NCBI RefSeq assembly: GCF_003096195.1
Contig: NZ_CP023004.1
Location: forward strand, 225,299 to 289,298
Origin: Ereboglobus luteus
GTDB lineage: Bacteria > Verrucomicrobiota > Verrucomicrobiia > Opitutales > Opitutaceae
DNA length: 64,000 bases
Reading direction: 5' to 3'
Below the pieces are notes generated by a model. The model was given only the letters and a program-made list of their open reading frames with translations, ran no database searches and had not been told where the DNA came from. The position numbers and the translations under genes are program-made. How positions within the stretch are numbered: the stretch's first letter is position 1; every line of letters begins with the position of its first letter. Below are positions 55,737 to 64,000 of this stretch, in pieces.

Positions 55737-56333
55737 ATGAAAACTATAACCCGTTTTGCAGCCGCCGCCCCCTTTGCACTTTTGCTCGCGTTTTGCGGAA
55801 CGCTTCGCGCCGGAGACATCGCCGATTACGTCAAGGAAATCGAGAAGGCGCCGATTCCCGAGGAGGGAAAGGAATACTATCTGCGCCACGGCATCTGGTG
55901 CGAAATGTGGAAATATGACGCGACGAATTATGCCCGTGGCACATTGCTGCCGATCAACACAAAGGTGCGCGTCGAAAAGATGCTCGGCGAAACAATGTCG
56001 ATTCGCGTGATCTCAAGCTCGCAACTCGTCTGGATTCGCAACCGAACCAAATACACCGACAAGAGCATGTATGAGGTCGCGCGGCGGATGCTTTCGGAAA
56101 AAGAAATTTCACTGAAGGGCCACGAGAAGGAAACGGCGGCGGCCATACAAAGCGGGCGAATGATTTTGGGGATGACCAAGGAGGAAGTCATCATGGCCCG
56201 CGGCTGGCCGCCCGCGCATCGCACGCCATCGCTCGACCTGAACACATGGGTTTACTGGCCGAGCCGGTTTGTCACGCAGACAATCATCTTCAAGGACGGC
56301 AAACTCGCCGAAGGGCGGGATATCGGCAACTGA
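55737..56333 (+). CDS. Secreted BamE-like protein, tandem copy 3
   Basis: 198 residues with signal peptide (FAAAAPFALLLAFCGTLRA). It keeps the family pattern: DIADYVKEIEKAPIPEEGKE, YYLRHGIW, and LGMTKEEVIMARGWPPAH, then YWPSRFVTQTIIFKDGKL. It is the most divergent of the three and is separated from copy 2 by a terminator and an AT-rich spacer, so it probably has its own promoter. Function unknown. Confidence 0.75.
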   Translation: MKTITRFAAAAPFALLLAFCGTLRAGDIADYVKEIEKAPIPEEGKEYYLRHGIWCEMWKYDATNYARGTLLPINTKVRVEKMLGETMSIRVISSSQLVWIRNRTKYTDKSMYEVARRMLSEKEISLKGHEKETAAAIQSGRMILGMTKEEVIMARGWPPAHRTPSLDLNTWVYWPSRFVTQTIIFKDGKLAEGRDIGN

Positions 56334-56347
56334 CGCGCCGGGAGCGC

Positions 56348-56383
56348 AAAAAAAGCACAGACAGAAATGTCTGTGCTTTTTTT
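56348..56383. terminator. Bidirectional terminator
   Basis: GCACAGACA (56355-56363), loop GAAA, TGTCTGTGC (56368-56376), flanked by A7 on the left and T7 on the right. It can end both tandem copy 3 (+) and the oxidoreductase gene (-). Confidence 0.93.
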
Positions 56384-56410
56384 AACGCGTTTTTGCGACG
56401 ATTCGAGTGC

Positions 56411-57508
56411 TCAGCACTTCGCCGGCTTGCCGGTTTTGGCGCTGGTGTAGAGGGCGTCGATGATGCGCATGAGCGTCACGGCCTCGGCGGCGGTGTTGAG
56501 CGGTTTTTCGCGGCCTTCAATCGCGGCGACAAAATTCGCGGCGGCGCTAACACGCCCCATCGTCTCATCGGGAGGAACGATAATGTCGCGGTTCACGGAA
56601 TGGCCGTTTTCCTGCGAGTAGAGTTCGCAGGTGTCGGTCGCGGTGGAATCGATGCCATCCTGGCCGAAGAGACGGCGGACGAGGCCGCCGGCCTTGGTGC
56701 CCTGAAAGGCGACGGAAACCTCCTCGCGTTTGACGAGCTCGGCCCAGGATGACTGCATGGTGAGCACCTGGCCGGTCTTGAAACGGATGAAGCCATGGCA
56801 GGCGTTTTCAACGTCGGTGACGCCATTTTTCGCGTCGGGAATGCCCCACGGCCCCTTGAACTGTTTGTCGGTGATGAAGTCGGTGAAGGTTTGCCCGAGC
56901 GCCCATTCGGGTTCGGGGTAGCCCATGAAGTGGAGCGCGAGGTCGAGCATGTGGAGGAGGTCGATCACGGGCCCGCCGCCGGAGAGCGCCTTGCTGGTGA
57001 ACCAGCCGCCGAAGCCGGGAATGCCGGTGCGGCGAATCCATTTGGCCTGCGCGGAGTTGATGCGCCCCGCCACGCCTTGGTCGATGTAGGCTTTCATGGC
57101 GCGCGATTCGGGACGGGCGCGGTTGTTAAAATCAAACATGAGCGTGCGCCTGGCCTTTGCGGCGGCGGCGGCCATGGCGCGGGCTTCGCGGGCGTTGAGC
57201 GCGGGCGGCTTTTCGCAGAAAACGTGCTTGCCGGCCTTGAGCGCCTGAAGCGCGAGCGGCGCGTGGAATTTGTTGGGAACGATGATTGAGACCGCGTTGA
57301 TTTCGGGGCAGTCGCGGAGCATTTCCTCAACACTGCCGAAAGAACGGGCTACGTTCTCGCGCGCGGCGGTTTTTGCGGCGGCGGCGGGATTGGTGTCGGC
57401 GATGGCGGCGATTTCAGCGCCCGCGGAGCGGAAGCCTTCCGCGTGGTAGCGGGACATGCCGCCCGCGCCAATGATGCCGATGGTGGTTTTCTTCGAGGAT
57501 TTTTTCAT
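56411..57508 (-). CDS. Gfo/Idh/MocA-family oxidoreductase
   Basis: NAD(P)-dependent sugar or polyol dehydrogenase of unknown substrate. 365 residues from the ATG at 57508. N-terminal Rossmann motif IGIIGAGGMSRYHAEGF, NAVSIIVPNKFHAPLALQAL and the diagnostic HVFCEKPPAL with the catalytic Lys. A C-terminal alpha/beta domain follows with WFTSKALSGGGPVIDLLHM containing the conserved Asp/His pair. It has no obvious export signal. No sugar transporter or hydrolase genes adjoin it. Confidence 0.92.
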   Translation of the reverse strand: MKKSSKKTTIGIIGAGGMSRYHAEGFRSAGAEIAAIADTNPAAAAKTAARENVARSFGSVEEMLRDCPEINAVSIIVPNKFHAPLALQALKAGKHVFCEKPPALNAREARAMAAAAAKARRTLMFDFNNRARPESRAMKAYIDQGVAGRINSAQAKWIRRTGIPGFGGWFTSKALSGGGPVIDLLHMLDLALHFMGYPEPEWALGQTFTDFITDKQFKGPWGIPDAKNGVTDVENACHGFIRFKTGQVLTMQSSWAELVKREEVSVAFQGTKAGGLVRRLFGQDGIDSTATDTCELYSQENGHSVNRDIIVPPDETMGRVSAAANFVAAIEGREKPLNTAAEAVTLMRIIDALYTSAKTGKPAKC

Positions 57509-57684
57509 GGGTTCGGTAAAACGTGCGAAACAATGCGGAGGATGCAAGCCAACTCAATCCGGACGCTCAATGCCGTGATGCGTCGGGGCACTCCCATCCT
57601 CCAACGCGCGGGCAAAAACCGTTTTTGCGGTTGATTTGACGGGAGCAAAAACGGCATGGTGTTTTCCGGAAACCCGAAAACCCC

Positions 57685-59211
57685 GTGAGCTTCATAAAAC
57701 CCAGAACGCCCCGCTTTTATTTCCGCGCATTGCTTCTGGCCGCTGCGTGTCTGTTCGGCGCGGCACGAGCGGACGCGGCGGAACAGTGGCTGCGGCTTTC
57801 AAGCAAGCATTTCGACATGCTCAGCTGCACTGGCGAGAGTGACTCGCGCCGCGTGCTCGCCGAAATGGAGCGGTTTCGCATGGCGTTTTTCACATGGTTC
57901 GACGAGCGCAAGATGTATTACCCGCGCCCGCTGATTTTTGTTTTCAACTCCGACGCGCAATTCAAGCCATACAACAAGATGGCCGACGGCACGACCGCGC
58001 ACCGGGGCGGCGTTTTTATGAGGAGCCAGCTCGGGCCGCGCATCGCGCTGCCGCGAGGATCGTCGGGCCGGGGCATGGCGACGGTTTTCCACGAGTGCGC
58101 GCACTCGCTGGTCGCGGCCTCGGGGTTGCGGCTTCCGCTCTGGCTCAACGAGGGTGTCGCGGAGGTGTTCGAAACGTTCAGCACGCGCGGCGGCGAGCCG
58201 GTGCTCGGCATGCGCAGCAACAAGCACATGCGGCTGCTGCTCGGAAAAAAACTCATCCCGATGGACGAGTTTTTTAACGCCACCATGCAGTCGCCCTATT
58301 ATACCGAACCCGAGCGGATGCGGCTGTTTTACGCGCAAGCGTGGCTGGTCACGCACTACATAATGCTCGGGCCGCGGGGCCGGTCGCAGCCGGCCGAAAA
58401 CCTCCGGAAATACATTGAGCTGTATAAAAAGAAACGGAAACCGTCCGAGGCGGATTTTCGCGAGGCGTTCGGGCTCGGTTACGCGGAGCTGGAGCGCGTG
58501 CTGCGCGCTTATGTGATAAGCGATCACAACAGGCATTATTCGCTGAGGCTGCCCGCGGCGTCCACGCGCGACGGCGTCACCTGCCGCAAGGCGGAAATGC
58601 GCGAGGTCGAGTGCGAACTAGCCGCCTTGAAAATCCGGATGACTCACGACCACAGCGAGCGAACCATAAAACGTTTTGAGCGGCTGGTGAAAAAATACGA
58701 GGGCGACCCGCGCGTGTGGGAACTGTATGCGGGGATTGCACCGCGCGCCAAAAGAAACGGCCATGTCGAAAAAGCCGTGGATCTCGGCTCGCGCAATCCG
58801 CTGGCGCGCCTGTGGCTTTTGCGCGAGAGGGTAAACGGCATTCGCTGGTCGCTCGTCAACCGCCTGCCGGATGAGGATGCGGCAAAGCTGCGGCAGAACG
58901 CGGCGGCGGTGCTCGAGCTGGAGCCGGATTGCATGGAGGCGCACGCATTGCTCGCGACGGTCGAGTCGCAGTGCGAAACGATGAACGATTCCGCTCTGGA
59001 GCGCGCGAAAGCGGCGCTGGCCGACATGAACGAAGCCGAGTATCACCAAACACAGCTCGCGATCGCGGTGGCGTGCTGGCGGGGTGGCGACAACGAACAG
59101 GCGCGCGAGATCGCCGGGCAACTGCTCGAAGAACCCGGCTTAAGCGCGACAATAAAGCTCCGCGCGACGACGCTGCGCAATCGCATCGCGCGCTCTGCGC
59201 GGAAGAACTGA
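57685..59211 (+). CDS. Secreted HEXXH peptidase-like protein with TPR-like tail (second copy)
   Basis: 508 residues from a GTG start at 57685. The signal peptide covers ALLLAAACLFGAARADA. The zinc-site pattern HECAHS and, 20 residues on, WLNEGVAEVFETFS parallels the protein at 2660-4285. So do the opening (LSSKHFDML against VRSEHFTML) and PHYNES/PYYTEP followed by AQ.WL..HY. The C-terminal third is helical and repeat-like. Known members are poorly characterised; proteolytic activity is inferred from the motif only. Confidence 0.72.
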   Translation: MSFIKPRTPRFYFRALLLAAACLFGAARADAAEQWLRLSSKHFDMLSCTGESDSRRVLAEMERFRMAFFTWFDERKMYYPRPLIFVFNSDAQFKPYNKMADGTTAHRGGVFMRSQLGPRIALPRGSSGRGMATVFHECAHSLVAASGLRLPLWLNEGVAEVFETFSTRGGEPVLGMRSNKHMRLLLGKKLIPMDEFFNATMQSPYYTEPERMRLFYAQAWLVTHYIMLGPRGRSQPAENLRKYIELYKKKRKPSEADFREAFGLGYAELERVLRAYVISDHNRHYSLRLPAASTRDGVTCRKAEMREVECELAALKIRMTHDHSERTIKRFERLVKKYEGDPRVWELYAGIAPRAKRNGHVEKAVDLGSRNPLARLWLLRERVNGIRWSLVNRLPDEDAAKLRQNAAAVLELEPDCMEAHALLATVESQCETMNDSALERAKAALADMNEAEYHQTQLAIAVACWRGGDNEQAREIAGQLLEEPGLSATIKLRATTLRNRIARSARKN

Positions 59212-59299
59212 GCTAACGCGGTGCCGCCAATTCCGCGAGTTCGGAAGCTTGGTGTTGCCGAGGGCGGGGAGTTTGTGTTCCATTAACGCCATTTCCCAA

Positions 59300-59992
59300 A
59301 TGGCACCCGTCAATCTTCCAGCTCAGGACACACCACAGGCAAGGCATCCATTGCTCACGAAATTGAGAAACGGTTTTGTCGCGGGATTGGTGCTGCTGGC
59401 GCCAATCGGAATCACGGCATTTGTGTTCTCGTGGGTTTTCAAAAAATCGGGCGGCATTTTGCGTCCGCTGTTCCAGGGATACCTGCCGGAATGGATCAAG
59501 CCGGACAGCATCATCTGGGATATTTTTTCCACGCTTGTGCTGATTGCGTTGATCACAGTGCTGGGGCTTGTGTCGCGGTATGTCATGAGCCGGTGGTTCT
59601 TGAAATTCGTTGACCGGCTGATCCGGAGCATTCCCGGAGTGAGCGCGGTCTATGGCGCGGTGAAGCAGATCATCGACACGTTCAGCACCAAAAACAAAAA
59701 CGTGTTCAGCAAGGTGGTGCTGGTGCAGTTTCCGAGAAAGGGCATGTATTCGGTTGGTTTCCTCACAAACGAGATGGTCGGCGAGGTGCAGGAAAAAACG
59801 GCCGAGAAGGTCTCGGCGGTATTTGTGCCAACGACGCCAAATCCGACGACGGGCTTTCTAATCATGCTGCCGAAGGAGGACATCATCGAACTGGACATGA
59901 CTGTGGGCGAGGGAATGAAGATGATCGTGTCGGTGGGCGCCGTTGCCCCGCCGTGGCCCCCGCCGCTCCGAAGCCGGAGGCTTCAGAACTAA
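59300..59992 (+). CDS. DUF502-family membrane protein
   Basis: ~230 residues with two membrane helices (FVAGLVLLAPIGITAFVFSW; IIWDIFSTLVLIALITVLGLV) and a soluble C-terminal domain with IPGVSAVYGAVKQII, VVLVQFPRKGMYSVGFLT and PNPTTGFLIMLPKEDIIELDM. This is the DUF502 signature; function unknown. The ATG at 59300 is chosen because the upstream frame has no hydrophobic or conserved character. The last ~10 codons are written over a GAAGCCGGAGGCTTC palindrome and look like a foreign tail. Confidence 0.85.
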   Translation: MAPVNLPAQDTPQARHPLLTKLRNGFVAGLVLLAPIGITAFVFSWVFKKSGGILRPLFQGYLPEWIKPDSIIWDIFSTLVLIALITVLGLVSRYVMSRWFLKFVDRLIRSIPGVSAVYGAVKQIIDTFSTKNKNVFSKVVLVQFPRKGMYSVGFLTNEMVGEVQEKTAEKVSAVFVPTTPNPTTGFLIMLPKEDIIELDMTVGEGMKMIVSVGAVAPPWPPPLRSRRLQN

Positions 59993-60139
59993 TGAAGAAT
60001 GAATAATGTAGAATGGGCGGCATGTTACATCACCAATGGCACGCATGCGTAGGACGGGACCGCCGGGACCGCCGCGTTTATTTCTTGCCGCACACGGCGC
60101 GCGAGCCCGGCCCGGGCCGAAAATGAAGGGCGGTTCGCC

Positions 60140-60766
60140 ATGGCGAGGCTTACTCTTTCGACTGATGCGTTCGTGCTGTTGAGGCGTCCCTCGACATCGG
60201 ACGCGTTTCAGGTGCTCTCGGTGTTTTCCGAGACGCAGGGATTGCTGCTGGTGTTGCAGCGTGTTTCGAAAGCAAAGCGAAAGGGCGAGGTGGCGATGGC
60301 GCTGGATCTTTTCAACGAGGTGTCGCTGATGCTCGAAAGCTCGAACCAAGGGCAAACATGGTTTGTGCGCGAGGCCCGCGTGCTGCGAAGCGCGGAGGGG
60401 ATCGGGCGCAATTACGAGGCGTTGCAGTGCGCGTCGGCGTTTGCGTGGCTCGTGGCGCAAAACACAATTCCCGAGGAAACACGGGCGCGGGTGTATGCAC
60501 TATTGGGACAGGCGTTTGGCGCGTTCGCGGAATCGCCGCGTCCGGATGTGGCGTATGTGAAGGCGCTGTATTGCCTGGCGCGCGACGAGGGATATCCGGT
60601 GAAACAGGAGTGGGTGCGCTCGCTCGCGGCCGCGGATCGCGCACAGGTGGCGGAACTGCTCAACAAACCGCTCGCTGAGCAATCGGCAAACGCGGAAGCC
60701 GTGGCAAGATTGCGCGAACGCCTGGAGGCATGGGTGCGCACGCAGACGGACATTATTGTTGGCTAA
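60140..60766 (+). CDS. recO: RecO-like recombination mediator
   Basis: Would help load RecA on gapped DNA with RecR. 208 residues with an N-terminal OB-fold-like part: TDAFVLLRRPSTSDAFQVLS, VFSETQGLLLVL and KAKRKGEVAMALDLF. A helical C-terminal part follows. The zinc-binding cysteine cluster of many RecO proteins is absent and the protein is short, so the assignment rests on the N-terminal pattern. Confidence 0.6.
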   Translation: MARLTLSTDAFVLLRRPSTSDAFQVLSVFSETQGLLLVLQRVSKAKRKGEVAMALDLFNEVSLMLESSNQGQTWFVREARVLRSAEGIGRNYEALQCASAFAWLVAQNTIPEETRARVYALLGQAFGAFAESPRPDVAYVKALYCLARDEGYPVKQEWVRSLAAADRAQVAELLNKPLAEQSANAEAVARLRERLEAWVRTQTDIIVG

Positions 60767-60837
60767 ACCACAAATCACGTCCCCTAAAAAAGCGTTTTTT
60801 CGGCGATCCGAATTCGTATCAAAAAAACGAATACAAA

Positions 60838-61965
60838 TTATTTCATCCCGGCAACGGCCTTGCGCCGGCTGCGGACGGCCCCGGCGAGTTGCTCCAGGAT
60901 CGGCTCGGTTTGCTCGAACGAAATGCAGGCGTCGGTGATGCTCACGCCGTATTTGTCCGGCTTGTCCTGCCTGCCTTCGCGCAGGTGGCTTTCGAGCATC
61001 ACGCCGGCAATCGCCCGCGTGCCGGCGGCGACTTGCCGCGCCAAATCCGCGGCGACCGCAGGCTGCCGGCGATGGTCTTTCTCGCTGTTCCCATGCGAGC
61101 AATCCACGACAACAACGCCGGGGTGCCCCGCCTTCGCGAGCAGCGCGGTCGCGTCGGCGATGTGCCCGGCCTTGTAATTGGCACCAGTGCGCGCGCCGCC
61201 GCGCAGAATGAGGTGCGCGTCGGGGTTGCCGGTCGTGTTGAAAATCGCCGCCGCGCCGTCGTCCGCCACGGAGGGGAACCAGTGCGGCCGCTTGGCCGCG
61301 CCGAGCGCGTCGACGGCTATTTGCACGCTGCCGGTGGTGTCGTTTTTGAAGCCGACCGGCATCGGCAGGCCCGACGCCAGCTCGCGGTGAACCTGGCTTT
61401 GCGATGTGCGCGCGCCAATGGCGCCGTAGCAAACCATGTCCGCGATGTATTTCATGATGATTGTGTCGAGAAATTCGGTCGCCGCCGGCACGCCTGTTTT
61501 AATCATGTCGCGAAGCAGTTGCCGCGCGATGCGCAGGCCGTCGTTAATCCTGAAACTATTGTCGATATACGGGTCGTTGATCAGGCCCTTCCATCCGGCG
61601 ACGGTGCGAGGCTTTTCGAAATAAGCGCGCATGACGACAAACAAATCCTTTTCGTGTTTTTTCCCGAGCGCCGCCAGCCGCCGGGCGTAGTCGAGCGCGG
61701 CCTCCGTGTCGTGAATCGAGCAGGGGCCGGCAATGACAATCAGGCGGTCGTCGCGCTGTTTCAAAATGTCGCCTATCTGCGCGCGCGCCCCGGCGACGAA
61801 TTCGGCCTCCGCCGGCGACAGGGCCAATTCCTCGATTAAAACCGCGGGCGGGAGCAGCGCGCGTGAATACGATATGCACGGCGCGGGGACGCGTTTTTCG
61901 ACATGTGTGACGCTTATCGCCGGGTCTGCGCCGGGCTGCGGGATGCATGTGAGTGATGAAATCAT
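60838..61965 (-). CDS. aroF: 3-deoxy-7-phosphoheptulonate (DAHP) synthase, class I
   Basis: First shikimate-pathway step, condensing PEP with erythrose-4-phosphate. 375 residues, AroFGH type. Signatures: LIVIAGPCSIHD, VVMRAYFEKPRTVAGWKG, LINDPYIDNS, GARTSQSQVHRELASGL, PVGFKNDTTGSVQIA, VVVDCSHGNSEKDHRRQ and SITDACISFEQTE with metal-binding residues. The feedback inhibitor cannot be told. With aroA and tyrA at 50-52 kb it supplies the same pathway from a separate transcript. Confidence 0.95.
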   Translation of the reverse strand: MISSLTCIPQPGADPAISVTHVEKRVPAPCISYSRALLPPAVLIEELALSPAEAEFVAGARAQIGDILKQRDDRLIVIAGPCSIHDTEAALDYARRLAALGKKHEKDLFVVMRAYFEKPRTVAGWKGLINDPYIDNSFRINDGLRIARQLLRDMIKTGVPAATEFLDTIIMKYIADMVCYGAIGARTSQSQVHRELASGLPMPVGFKNDTTGSVQIAVDALGAAKRPHWFPSVADDGAAAIFNTTGNPDAHLILRGGARTGANYKAGHIADATALLAKAGHPGVVVVDCSHGNSEKDHRRQPAVAADLARQVAAGTRAIAGVMLESHLREGRQDKPDKYGVSITDACISFEQTEPILEQLAGAVRSRRKAVAGMK

Positions 61966-62114
61966 TTGTCCGAAATACGCGGTCTGTGTCGGGGGCTGTT
62001 ACCGTGCATGAGACGCTTCCTGCGCGCAAAGGTAACACCGTCCCGAAATCACAGGGATTTCCCCAATATGCGCACCCCGGCGGACTGTCTTCCGGGGCGC
62101 GGCGGTTGCCGGGG

Positions 62115-64000
<1,886 letters not shown>

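Noticed and set aside
62060-62100. Terminator after the esterase gene
   Set aside because: CCCCGG/CCGGGG can pair, but there is no T-tract on the minus strand.

Overview
This 64 kb window is GC-rich bacterial chromosome, most likely from a verrucomicrobial member of the Opitutaceae. That placement is an inference from the gene set and protein style: a single-chain glycyl-tRNA synthetase, an adenylate kinase with a long C-terminal extension, an SUI1/YciH protein, a sulfatase, a secreted NHL-repeat protein with a Gly-Gly/membrane/Arg tail, and a large alpha-2-macroglobulin. No rRNA is present; the only RNA gene is tRNA-Gly(CCC).

Layout. 1-4.3 kb: end of a P-type ATPase, a secreted NHL-propeller protein and a secreted HEXXH peptidase-like protein. 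4.4-10.2 kb: hemX-like/hemA, then a TPP riboswitch controlling thiM-thiE-thiD, then phosphofructokinase. 10.3-13.8 kb: a BamE-like lipoprotein, tRNA-Gly, a sulfatase and an ElyC-like protein. 13.8-17.6 kb (minus): proC, adk-like and glyS. 17.8-27.2 kb: a Wzc-like tyrosine kinase, cinA, uvrC, a DUF4139 protein and an outer-membrane protein. 27.2-30.7 kb: an AT-richer island with two ATPase genes. 30.8-33.2 kb: cydAB. 33.4-35.0 kb: a second small accessory patch with two related membrane proteins, a DinJ-YafQ type toxin-antitoxin pair and a PIN-domain remnant. 35.0-39.2 kb: sucB/sucA. 39.4-50.1 kb: SUI1, a duplicated DUF3857/transglutaminase protein and a ~2,060-residue alpha-2-macroglobulin. 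50.2-54.1 kb: tyrA-aroA-cmk-plsC. 54.2-56.3 kb: three tandem paralogous secreted proteins. 56.4-64 kb: a Gfo/Idh/MocA oxidoreductase, a second HEXXH protein, a DUF502 protein, recO, DAHP synthase, a CE1-type esterase and a truncated unknown gene.

Pathways. Heme (hemA), thiamine salvage and coupling (thiMED), the shikimate/tyrosine route (DAHP synthase, aroA, tyrA), the TCA cycle (sucAB) and microaerobic respiration (cydAB) are represented. 

Four genes are out of frame as read. Three look like loss of one base in a homopolymer (ATPase 2, the DUF3857 protein, aroA). The fourth, the alpha-2-macroglobulin, is shifted by surplus copies of an 8-bp repeat, TCAGYCYT. That octamer also forms short arrays at four other places (a signal peptide, the SucB linker and both sides of the aroA-cmk gap). 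Together with palindromes inside aroA and intergenic inverted repeats, it points to active short-repeat turnover in this genome. The most plausible candidate for an undescribed system is the two-ATPase island with its own promoter/operator.
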